A DNA stretch of 8,061 nt, taken from assembly GCA_029856055.1 (NCBI GenBank), contig JAHQWF010000133.1, forward strand, positions 1-8,061, in the 5' to 3' direction. The translations under genes were made by a program, and so were the position numbers. Every line of letters begins with the position of its first letter. Position 1 is the stretch's first letter. Below the pieces are notes generated by a model. It had not been told where the DNA came from and did no database searches. It worked only from the letters and a program-made list of their open reading frames with translations. Shown piece by piece: positions 1-6,339 of the stretch. This stretch comes from Candidatus Njordarchaeota archaeon. Lineage in GTDB: Archaea; Asgardarchaeota; Njordarchaeia; Njordarchaeales; Njordarchaeaceae.

Positions 1-638
1 TTAGAGATATAGTATCCTAGATAAATTAGCATCAATGACAAGAAAACAATAGCTAGTATTAGTGATCGTTGAGATGAATAATTATCTCTCTGAATCTTGA
101 AAATATCTACTCTAGTGAAATTCGCACTCGGCACTATATATTCTCTAATAACTAAAGACAGCAAATATATAGACAATAATGTGACGACCAAATAAATATA
201 GTTAATAAATGGAAAATCAATTAATGTCACTACATAGTAATTATACAAATAATACAGAATTGCAACTAAGCCAAGGCTAAGTGCGACGACTGACTTATTG
301 ACTTTAATTTTAGCAACATCTATAAACTCCCTTTTATCGCTAAGCCCCACAATATTTTTGCTTTTGTATAAAAAATATCTTCCCCAAATTTCATTAACAC
401 TAGATGTTAATCCAGAAATCATTTTCGAGAAATAAAATGCAACTAAATAAGTTAATACTAAAGCTGACAATCCAAACAAAATTGAGTCTAAAATTATCAA
501 TGATGACATTAATAACGCTAATACAAGCAAAGTGATTTTTTCTGTTTTCGATATCTTTTTTAGATACTTATTAGTGACTATTAGTCCTTCAGCAGATAAT
601 AATTCATATGCCTCTTCTCGCACGTTATTAGCCACCAC
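1..638 (-). CDS. Multi-pass membrane protein of unknown function, partial (runs off left edge)
   Basis: The frame is open from a GTG at 638 for 212 codons and continues past position 1, so the C-terminus is missing. I do not recognise the family. After a charged N-terminal stretch of about 33 residues come hydrophobic segments at roughly residues 35-70 (probably two helices), 116-132, 141-165 and 191-211, separated by a basic, charged loop around 80-115. This gives about five membrane passes with no visible signal peptide. The start could be the GTG at 638, the next GTG at 635 or the GTG at 623; no Shine-Dalgarno motif precedes any of them, which fits a leaderless archaeal transcript. The gene is divergent from the winged-helix/ATPase pair, but nothing in the sequence links them functionally. 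That it is coding is fairly sure, from its length and coherent hydrophobic pattern; its function is unknown. Confidence 0.72.
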   Translation of the reverse strand, partial: MVANNVREEAYELLSAEGLIVTNKYLKKISKTEKITLLVLALLMSSLIILDSILFGLSALVLTYLVAFYFSKMISGLTSSVNEIWGRYFLYKSKNIVGLSDKREFIDVAKIKVNKSVVALSLGLVAILYYLYNYYVVTLIDFPFINYIYLVVTLLSIYLLSLVIREYIVPSANFTRVDIFKIQRDNYSSQRSLILAIVFLSLMLIYLGYYIS

Positions 639-840
639 TATTTATTTAATATTAACATCATATTATTACTTTAATTTGATATTTTCTTTTTGTTAAAGAT
701 ACTGATTTTGATTACTTAAGAGAATTGATTCCTTAGCAATAAAAAATATTATAAGAATTGGTATTCAAGAATATATTAAACATTAGATATTTTTTAAGCA
801 ATATCCCGAGAATATGTTCAGTTAAATAATATCCTTTTCT
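639..840. promoter_or_regulatory. Divergent AT-rich promoter region
   Basis: This 202-base gap separates the leftward membrane-protein gene from the rightward winged-helix gene and must hold both promoters. TATA-like stretches for the rightward gene are TTTTTAAG at 791-798 and TTAAATAA at 822-829. For the leftward gene an A/T-rich stretch lies around 659-670, about the right distance upstream of the GTG at 638. An imperfect 15-base palindrome (ATATCCCGAGAATAT, 801-815) lies between the two rightward boxes and could be an operator. No coding frame or stable RNA is evident. The promoter role is inferred from position. Confidence 0.45.
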
Positions 841-1578
841 ATGGTGAAATTATTGATTGATAAGATTGGTTACATCAAACTAAGAAGCTTATTCAAATTG
901 TTTAATGATTGGATAAAGAAACAAGATATTTCTCTTGAGGAGATTAAAGAGATAGTTAGAATTGAATCTGATATAAAAGCTAAGAAGTACTTAAAGGCTA
1001 TAGAATGGTTATCTAAGCATGTTAAAATTAATAAAGAAATTAGTTTTGAAGAGTTTAAAGAATCGCTACTTAAATATTTAGATAAAGAATACAATATCTC
1101 TAAGATTATCAAAAAAATGGCTGATCAGAAATTAACAGCAAATTATTACAATTTCTTCAAAATCGCCAATGAAATGAAATTAAAAGTAGATAAAAAACTC
1201 TCTAAAATACTATTCTCATTAGCCAAGCAACTTGAACTATTGTCAACCCTGAATATTACTGAGTTCACACCATCTCTACGGGATAGAATATTAGTTTACA
1301 TAAAAAATAGAGGTGAGACGAGAGTATCTAGTATTGAAAATAACTTTCCAGGCTCGGAAAAAACGATCTTAGAACTTTGGAGAAATGGAATAATAGAGAT
1401 AGATATTCTGGAAGATTTGAGAGATGATATTTCTGGTCTTACTGATTTATCTAAAGTCCCAGTAAATATCATTGAACGTAAACATGATATATTTTCCATT
1501 TGGGAGGACCCTATAAGTGGCGAGAAATATGGGACCTTAATTCTTCCTCCGAATGCATTGGTGAGAATTCGTGAGTGA
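841..1578 (+). CDS. Helical protein with a winged-helix-like domain, partner of the downstream ATPase
   Basis: I do not recognise the family of this 245-residue protein. Residues 1-135 look almost wholly alpha-helical, rich in Lys, Glu, Ile and Leu, with no membrane segment. Residues about 146-190 resemble a winged helix-turn-helix: a helix beginning RDRILVYI, a turn at NRGETRV, and a probable recognition helix SEKTILELWRNG followed by a strand. A short strand-rich tail (about 205-245) ends in GTLILPPNALVRI. The stop overlaps the start of the ATPase by 8 bases, so the two are almost certainly cotranscribed and probably translationally coupled, suggesting partner proteins. ATG 841 is the only ATG near the 5' end; an in-frame stop at 823-825 limits upstream extension. 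No Shine-Dalgarno motif precedes it. DNA or RNA binding is an inference from the fold guess. Confidence 0.8.
   Translation: MVKLLIDKIGYIKLRSLFKLFNDWIKKQDISLEEIKEIVRIESDIKAKKYLKAIEWLSKHVKINKEISFEEFKESLLKYLDKEYNISKIIKKMADQKLTANYYNFFKIANEMKLKVDKKLSKILFSLAKQLELLSTLNITEFTPSLRDRILVYIKNRGETRVSSIENNFPGSEKTILELWRNGIIEIDILEDLRDDISGLTDLSKVPVNIIERKHDIFSIWEDPISGEKYGTLILPPNALVRIRE
1560..1565 (+). promoter_or_regulatory. Internal ribosome binding site for the ATPase gene
   Basis: GGTGAG lies inside the 3' end of the winged-helix gene, five bases before the GTG at 1571. It is complementary to the usual archaeal 16S rRNA 3' end and is the main reason to choose GTG 1571 as the ATPase start over the later in-frame ATG at residue 14. 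Confidence 0.6.
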
Positions 1579-3292
1579 CTTAAAACACATACTCAGATTA
1601 ATTAGTGATATGGAATCAATGAAAAAAGACACCATCAGACATGTATGCGAGAAATGGTTAAAAGGCTTGCCAATCGAATTGCCTATCGATAATATAGAAC
1701 CTATTATTTTAATGAAGAACAAAATTAGATCTAAACTAAAGCAAGCTTTGAGGATTTTAGATCTTGAAAATTGGGATGGCTTCTTTGCAATTACTGGAGT
1801 TGCAGGATCTGGAAAAACACAATTCACTATATGGTTACTGAACAAGATCTCTAAATTAAATAACTTTATTTGCCTATATTTTGATGCTTCTAAACAGGAT
1901 GTAGACGACGTAGATATTGAATTATCAAAACTACCGCTTAAAGAAATGCCTCGCATCGGTATATTCATAGATAATGTAGATATATTTGTTCTTAAAACTG
2001 GTTATTTAGATGAACTTCTACATTTTTTCAACAATCTACTAGATCTAAAAAAGAAGTATAGTAAATATTCTATATCAATTTTCTTTGTAATCACTTTAAA
2101 TCAATCTACTTGGGTAAGATTTAGCCACTATAATTTTGCGGGCAAAAAAATATCGAGTCACTTCAAATCACTATCGTCTATAAACCTTTCTATCCATGAT
2201 TTATCAGCATTGAAAAGAGACCTCATCACTAAATTGCTTGGTGCCTACTATTTTTGCTCTGAATCAGAGGAATCAAAAAATAAAATTTCAAAACACGCTT
2301 CTTTGATCATAAGATTTTTGCGAACCGTTTATGACGACATACTGAGAGTTGAAGAAAATCTAAAGAGAATAATCATGAAAATGGCTGAGTGTTTAAAAGT
2401 TTTCACGGAAAACCTGGATCCGTCTACTTTACAACTAAGTAGGAAAAATTTATTAGAAAAAGGAACTAAAATGCTAAGAGAATACATCAAAAGAAAATTC
2501 TCGTTTCAATACGTCAAAGAGCTTAATGACTACTATAATTTGCAAACAAATATGAATATAAAAACTACTAAAGATCTTGATAAAAACCAAATAATTACGT
2601 TTAGTATAGAATGTATTTGTGACTCCAGCTCGCTCGAATTTGATATCCCTGTATTATTTTTTTCCGATATAAAGAATCTAGAAAAGAGCTCCCTCAACGA
2701 CCATAACCAAGATTCAGATCATATCTTTATTGTACTATGCGAGAAAGAGCGTGTTAAACATCTTACTGATGCTTTTATGAAAAAAGACGGGATAAGTGTT
2801 TGTATACCGTTGCCTAGGTGGTTTAGGTATCTATATAATCTTAGGTTGGATGGAATAGATTTCTTTCTAAATGATTTAATTTTAATAAACAATTCGCTTA
2901 ATCTCGCGCTTTATTCAATGATACTTTTATTGTGCTCGCAGATTCCCTTTAAAGAAAGAATAGGGGATGCATTGAAAATGATGATACTTCGTAAAACAGC
3001 TGGAGCTTTACTTTTAGTAAAAACCTTCGATTATATCGATTACAAACTATTTTTAGCTCTAGTAGAAAAAGCTATCATTTCAGACTTAGCAATAATGGGT
3101 ATCAGAATACCTTATGAATATAAATCAGATCTGATTAATTCAATAATCTCTATACTTGAGTCAGAAGGATTTCTAAGAAAAATCGGTGATAACTATCTGT
3201 TTTACCGTGGGAAAATGAGCTCAGAGTCGATACTGAAAGTTGCTAAAAAAATATCATATGAACTAGCTTTTAGAATAAAATTCATTTTATAA
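1571..3292 (+). CDS. P-loop ATPase with AAA+/STAND-like core and C-terminal winged-helix-like region
   Basis: This 573-residue protein carries a clear Walker A (GVAGSGKT, residues 76-83) and a probable Walker B (IGIFIDNVD, about 129-137), then a strand ending in a polar turn (VITLNQS, 173-179) where AAA+ proteins have sensor 1. Residue 135, next to the Walker B aspartate D134, is Asn rather than the usual catalytic Glu. Helical segments fill 205-310. Residues about 340-425 look like a separate alpha/beta domain (strands ITFSIECI, IPVLFF, HIFIVLC, ISVCIPL). The end (about 485-550) resembles a winged helix, with a helix-turn ILESEGFLRKIGDNYLFY. The architecture recalls archaeal ORC/Cdc6-like or ATPase_2-type proteins, but the signature residues do not let me place it in either. 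The GTG start is backed by GGTGAG at 1560-1565. It ends five bases from the convergent triphosphatase gene. The ATPase call is secure; its role is unknown. Confidence 0.85.
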   Translation: MSDLKHILRLISDMESMKKDTIRHVCEKWLKGLPIELPIDNIEPIILMKNKIRSKLKQALRILDLENWDGFFAITGVAGSGKTQFTIWLLNKISKLNNFICLYFDASKQDVDDVDIELSKLPLKEMPRIGIFIDNVDIFVLKTGYLDELLHFFNNLLDLKKKYSKYSISIFFVITLNQSTWVRFSHYNFAGKKISSHFKSLSSINLSIHDLSALKRDLITKLLGAYYFCSESEESKNKISKHASLIIRFLRTVYDDILRVEENLKRIIMKMAECLKVFTENLDPSTLQLSRKNLLEKGTKMLREYIKRKFSFQYVKELNDYYNLQTNMNIKTTKDLDKNQIITFSIECICDSSSLEFDIPVLFFSDIKNLEKSSLNDHNQDSDHIFIVLCEKERVKHLTDAFMKKDGISVCIPLPRWFRYLYNLRLDGIDFFLNDLILINNSLNLALYSMILLLCSQIPFKERIGDALKMMILRKTAGALLLVKTFDYIDYKLFLALVEKAIISDLAIMGIRIPYEYKSDLINSIISILESEGFLRKIGDNYLFYRGKMSSESILKVAKKISYELAFRIKFIL

Positions 3293-3297
3293 AGTGC

Positions 3298-3828
3298 TCA
3301 TTCCCAATATAAATTTGGTTTTATGAATGGAGCTAATGCGCAAACTAAAGCGTCTTCAAAAGCTTTAGCGCGGTTATAACGCCCATTTGTAAAAAAACCA
3401 AAAGCGCCAATTTTATCTCCTATCTCTCTAATTCCACTTATCCTCTCCATAATACTCTCTAATTCCAAGCTCCTATTATTAATTAATTCCTCCCAAATAA
3501 ATTTTGGAAGAGGCATCGAAACAGTTGAAGCAATACTGAGATGCTGACCATCATATATAGCGACCCAACCTCTAACGAAAACCCCAAAGTTCTGCCTGAT
3601 TACACCACCCTCTAAACCCACACCAAAATCCGCTTTAAATAATTCAAAGACCTTTTTTGCTCTATTTATTGCCCCTAAAACCATTTCTTCATCAGATAAA
3701 GGTTGCGAGTTTATTCCTGAATCAACTTTCTTATATTTTATAATTACTCCATCGAAGAATTTCCTAAAAGCTTTTTCAGTTGCTTCTATTTTAACAGGAT
3801 TTTCAGACCCCACACCAACTATTACCAT
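3298..3828 (-). CDS. yjjX: Inosine/xanthosine triphosphatase (DUF84/YjjX family)
   Basis: This family hydrolyses non-canonical purine nucleoside triphosphates (ITP, XTP) in the cytoplasm to keep deaminated bases out of nucleic acids. The 176-residue length is normal for it. Family motifs in order: an N-terminal strand then GSENPVKIEAT (7-17), which forms part of the nucleotide-binding cleft; SQPLSDEEMVLGAINRA (41-57); VGLEGGV (70-76); and GDKIGAFGFFTNGRYNR (137-153). Start ATG 3828 is followed directly by the expected beta-strand, and AAGGGG at 3835-3840 may act as a weak Shine-Dalgarno motif. It lies downstream of the amidohydrolase on the same strand but 166 bases away, so it may have its own promoter. 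Nothing is missing or truncated. Assignment is by motif and is confident; in vivo substrate preference is taken from the family. Confidence 0.9.
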   Translation of the reverse strand: MVIVGVGSENPVKIEATEKAFRKFFDGVIIKYKKVDSGINSQPLSDEEMVLGAINRAKKVFELFKADFGVGLEGGVIRQNFGVFVRGWVAIYDGQHLSIASTVSMPLPKFIWEELINNRSLELESIMERISGIREIGDKIGAFGFFTNGRYNRAKAFEDALVCALAPFIKPNLYWE

Positions 3829-3855
3829 GAATTACCCCTTAAAAAGCTGGATAAT

Positions 3856-3909
3856 TCAGTTGATTGCGGGTGCGGTCATTACTTAATTCCCTGACCCCCT
3901 TCTCATCAT
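3856..3909 (-). ncRNA. Candidate C/D box-like small RNA
   Basis: Read on the minus strand, a perfect C box (ATGATGA, 3909-3903) is followed after 20 bases by a near C' box (GTAATGA, 3882-3876), then after 16 bases by a D box (CTGA, 3859-3856), 54 bases in all. This size and box order fit archaeal C/D box sRNAs, which guide 2'-O-methylation of rRNA or tRNA. The D' box is poor (perhaps GGGA, 3891-3888), and 16 bases between C' and D exceeds the usual 12 or so. The guide stretches are GC-rich in an AT-rich surrounding, as is common for structured RNAs in such genomes. A TATA-like GATAATTTT (3939-3931) lies about 25 bases upstream and a T5 run (3845-3841) lies 10 bases downstream. Alternatively it is a hairpin: GGTCA and TGACC pair across a 13-base loop. 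I could not identify a target. Confidence 0.38.
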
Positions 3910-3930
3910 GAATTAATGCATCTAGACAAC

Positions 3931-3939
3931 AAAATTATC
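3931..3939 (-). promoter_or_regulatory. TATA-like box upstream of the candidate small RNA or the triphosphatase
   Basis: GATAATTTT on the minus strand is centred about 25 bases upstream of the C box at 3909, the usual archaeal TATA-to-start distance. It could equally drive the triphosphatase gene with a leader of about 80 bases. The rest of the gap (3911-3994) shows nothing else. Confidence 0.3.
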
Positions 3940-3994
3940 AAATCAGTATTAATATGAAGTTAAAGAAAGACTAGTAAATCTTATGCATAACATC

Positions 3995-5506
3995 CTAAAC
4001 AAAATTAATATAAGCAAATTCTCCATGAATCATGTGACTTAGAATTTTCAATCTCCTAATGTCATCAATTTCTAATGGATTATGAGATAGAATCACTAGA
4101 TCAGCTCTTTTCCCGATAGATATTTCTCCCCTAATATCCTCAGAAAAAGCTGCATACGCTGAATTGAAAGTATAAGCTTTAATCGCAGTTAAAACATCTG
4201 TTCTAGATTCTTCTACGGGATGATTTACAGCGCTCCATATACCAAAGATGGGGTCAAAAGGCATACAATCACTACCAAAAGATAGAATTAAATCATTATC
4301 GATTATTTTTTTGAAAGGATTCATCGCTCTACATCTTTCCTTACCTAATCTTTTTTCGTATAACCCTCCCTGAAATTGCCATTGTCCAACAAAATTAGGT
4401 TGCATCGAAAGAATTATACCTAATTTCTTAGCAGCTTTTATGTGCTCATCATAAGCTAACTCAAAATGTTCAATTCTATGTCTCAACTCTTTAGTTATTT
4501 TAGCCATCTTCATGGCGTCTAGAACGACATCTATAGCTTTATCACCTATTGCATGCACAGCGAGCTGTAGCTTAGCTTTATCTGCCTTACTAAAAAGTTC
4601 CGCTAACTCATCTCTATTTTTTAATAACATTCCCCTATTCCCTGGATCATCTTTATATGGGTCTCGTAATGCCGCAGTCCTAGCGCCAATCGATCCATCT
4701 ACAAATACCTTAATTCCAGCTACTTTCACAATATCGTTTGCTATCTTGCTAAATCCGCGAGATAGAACTAAATCCATGTATTTATCCAGAATAAATGCAT
4801 AGAATTGCATTCCAAGCTTTTTGATTCCTGTGACTGTTAGGGCATAAAATAAGGCTGATAAATCGTCTAAACTCATTGTCTCATGACTCATAGAAACTCC
4901 ATTTTCACCTGCTTTCAAGCTTATTTTAATTAGACCTTTTGATAATGTTTCTAAATTGTATTCTAACTGTTTTGAAGCATACTCTAGTGCATCTTCTACC
5001 AATATGCCGCTCGGAGACCCATCTTTTTTCAACCTCAGACCTCTGAGATTTTTGTTCAATTGCAGTCTCGATAGCGCAACAGAATTAATCACAGCTAGGT
5101 GACCATCAATTCTACGTATGAAAACAGGATTATTTGGAGAAGCTTCATCTAGATCCATCATAGTTGGGTATCTTTGCTCGTCGCTCCATTTTGATTCATC
5201 CCAACCAAATCCAAGAATCCACTTATCTTCTCCTAATTTTTCTGCAACGCTCGAGATGACTCTTTTTAACTCCTTTAAACTACTAACTTCAGATAAATCC
5301 AACCATTCAATTCTCTTAGCCATGCTAAATAAATGAGCATGTCCATCTATAAATGATGGAATCACATAGTACTTCCTAGCGTCAATTAATCTGTTATAAC
5401 TATCTGAGCAATTATTACAAATCTTAACTATTAAACCATTCTTAATGAAGAGCGATGCCCTAGTGAAGCCATACCAGTCTAATAAGAAATTGCTTCTAAT
5501 GACCAA
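3995..5506 (-). CDS. YtcJ-like metal-dependent amidohydrolase (Amidohydro_3 family)
   Basis: A 503-residue enzyme of the amidohydrolase superfamily, which hydrolyses C-N bonds with a metal centre in a TIM barrel. The order is typical: a small N-terminal beta-sandwich portion (about 1-50), the first metal ligands GHAH (H56, H58), then GWDES (101-105). Next come KVFVDGSIG (266-274; the Lys is a likely metal-site residue), VHAIGD (H318), RIEH (H347), GSDCMP (D413), and the returning sandwich with GKRADLVIL (465-473). Length matches the family. The substrate is unknown; members range over amides, formamides and cyclic ureas, so a specific name would be a guess. The start is TTG 5506; two ATGs just upstream (5517, 5514) are out of frame. 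A TATA-like stretch lies at 5535-5544. No signal peptide is seen, so it is likely cytoplasmic. Confidence 0.88.
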   Translation of the reverse strand: MVIRSNFLLDWYGFTRASLFIKNGLIVKICNNCSDSYNRLIDARKYYVIPSFIDGHAHLFSMAKRIEWLDLSEVSSLKELKRVISSVAEKLGEDKWILGFGWDESKWSDEQRYPTMMDLDEASPNNPVFIRRIDGHLAVINSVALSRLQLNKNLRGLRLKKDGSPSGILVEDALEYASKQLEYNLETLSKGLIKISLKAGENGVSMSHETMSLDDLSALFYALTVTGIKKLGMQFYAFILDKYMDLVLSRGFSKIANDIVKVAGIKVFVDGSIGARTAALRDPYKDDPGNRGMLLKNRDELAELFSKADKAKLQLAVHAIGDKAIDVVLDAMKMAKITKELRHRIEHFELAYDEHIKAAKKLGIILSMQPNFVGQWQFQGGLYEKRLGKERCRAMNPFKKIIDNDLILSFGSDCMPFDPIFGIWSAVNHPVEESRTDVLTAIKAYTFNSAYAAFSEDIRGEISIGKRADLVILSHNPLEIDDIRRLKILSHMIHGEFAYINFV

Positions 5507-5534
5507 GGAATCATCATTTGGTATCTTATGACAC

Positions 5535-5544
5535 CTAAAAATTA
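5535..5544 (-). promoter_or_regulatory. Putative TATA box of the amidohydrolase gene
   Basis: AATTTTTAGG on the minus strand is centred about 33 bases upstream of the TTG start, which would put transcription initiation near 5510-5515 and give an almost leaderless mRNA. The lack of a Shine-Dalgarno motif agrees with this. Based on position and composition only. Confidence 0.35.
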
Positions 5545-5572
5545 GTTTTTCTGTCGTACAAATACATAATTG

Positions 5573-5594
5573 TTTAAAAACAATATTTATTTAT
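5573..5594 (+). promoter_or_regulatory. Putative promoter of the DUF2258-like gene
   Basis: An A/T-rich stretch containing TTTAAAAA (5573-5580) and ATATTTATTTAT (5583-5594) lies 55-75 bases before the start codon. Either box would give a leader of roughly 30-45 bases, long enough to hold the Shine-Dalgarno motif at 5638. Confidence 0.35.
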
Positions 5595-5637
5595 CTCTAA
5601 ATGAATTGATAAATTTCATCTCCGAATAGCTTATAGT

Positions 5638-5643
5638 GGTGAG
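5638..5643 (+). promoter_or_regulatory. Shine-Dalgarno motif of the DUF2258-like gene
   Basis: GGTGAG lies five bases before ATG 5649, matching the motif and spacing found before the ATPase gene. It fixes the start codon. Confidence 0.65.
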
Positions 5644-5648
5644 AAGCC

Positions 5649-6206
5649 ATGTCCATTGTTGAGAAAAAAAGATTATCTACAGGCTTTGTTAGAGCAGCTG
5701 GATATGCTGATAAGCTAAGGAGAACTTTATTGGCTCAAAACAAGGGCGTTATAGCGTCAAACGAAACTGTTCGCATAGCCGCATTAATCAACATGAAGCT
5801 CTTCGAAGTACTTAGGGAAAAAAATGTTGAAAAAGGAGATGTAGTCAGAATAATGTTTGATTATGATATAGTAGAAGAAAATGGGAAAAAGACCATAAAG
5901 CCTCATTGGGATACTTTTACAATCGAGATTTATAAAAATGCAGGTGTAATTGAGGGGATAACTCCTCCAGAAGAAGTTGAGAGACCTACAGCAGTAGCGG
6001 GGGAATGGCGGGAATTTGATTATGATGAAGATCTGTTTACGAAGCTAAAGCTAAAAGCGAATGAAGTTATAAGAATACAGGAAGGATATTCACTAAAGGG
6101 CTCTGATTTTGAGGCTGAAGTAATTGGCACAGATAAGATAAGGATCAAATATATTGGCCCTGAAGATAAAGTCAATGACTTCTTCGCCGAGATACTGGGA
6201 AGTTAA
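5649..6206 (+). CDS. DUF2258-like archaeal protein
   Basis: A 185-residue soluble, acidic protein. The N-terminal block LSTGFVRAAGYADKLRRTL (9-27) followed by a helix with NKGVIASNETVRIAALINMK (31-50), and then KGDVVRIMFDYDI (62-74), resemble my recollection of the DUF2258 family of crenarchaeal proteins, whose function is not known to me. The first part looks helical and the middle (about 63-95) strand-rich. A proline-rich, acidic linker (about 104-113) leads to a second strand-rich region ending in an acidic helix (EDKVNDFFAEILG). The start is set by GGTGAG at 5638-5643. It has its own upstream promoter region and a T-rich stretch after the stop, so it is probably monocistronic. The gene is confident; the family name is moderately so. 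Confidence 0.85.
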   Translation: MSIVEKKRLSTGFVRAAGYADKLRRTLLAQNKGVIASNETVRIAALINMKLFEVLREKNVEKGDVVRIMFDYDIVEENGKKTIKPHWDTFTIEIYKNAGVIEGITPPEEVERPTAVAGEWREFDYDEDLFTKLKLKANEVIRIQEGYSLKGSDFEAEVIGTDKIRIKYIGPEDKVNDFFAEILGS

Positions 6207-6220
6207 ATAATAATTCATCA

Positions 6221-6231
6221 TTCAATTTTTC
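6221..6231 (+). terminator. Possible T-rich terminator after the DUF2258-like gene
   Basis: TTCAATTTTTC lies about 15 bases after the stop at 6206. Archaeal RNA polymerase terminates readily at short T runs without a hairpin, so this could end the transcript. The evidence is composition only. Confidence 0.3.
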
Positions 6232-6268
6232 TTACTACCTAATGCAGCTTCTAACTAGGAAATGATAA

Positions 6269-6279
6269 CTTTTAAATGC
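6269..6279 (+). promoter_or_regulatory. Putative TATA box of the S25e-like gene
   Basis: CTTTTAAATGC lies about 66 bases before ATG 6340. Initiation about 25 bases downstream, near 6300, would leave a leader of about 40 bases that includes the strong Shine-Dalgarno motif at 6325. Confidence 0.4.
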
Positions 6280-6324
6280 GATTACGATGAGATGTCTTAT
6301 CTATGACTTGAAAGTAATATTAAT

Positions 6325-6330
6325 GGAGGT
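6325..6330 (+). promoter_or_regulatory. Strong Shine-Dalgarno motif of the S25e-like gene
   Basis: GGAGGT lies nine bases before ATG 6340. It is the best ribosome binding site in the window and fits a highly translated gene such as one for a ribosomal protein. Confidence 0.7.
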
Positions 6331-6339
6331 AACTTTGAG

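Noticed and set aside
870..1968. Minus-strand reading frames of 67 to 143 codons (870-1112, 1296-1499, 1537-1968) opposite the winged-helix and ATPase genes
   Set aside because: They lie antisense to convincing genes, have low-complexity Ser/Ile/Leu-rich products typical of mirrored AT-rich coding DNA, and show no Shine-Dalgarno motif or recognisable domain.
1571..3292. Calling the ATPase an Orc1/Cdc6 replication initiator or a named antiviral ATPase
   Set aside because: Walker motifs and a winged-helix-like end are present, but I cannot see the family-specific signatures, and the neighbouring genes are housekeeping rather than a defence island.
4512..5336. Plus-strand reading frames at 4512-4802 and 5118-5336
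   Set aside because: Both are antisense to conserved parts of the amidohydrolase, including its metal-binding region, and have no motif of their own.
6214..6220. Another C-box-like ATGATGA on the minus strand just after the DUF2258-like gene
   Set aside because: No D box or C' box follows at a suitable distance, and the stretch is AT-rich without structure.
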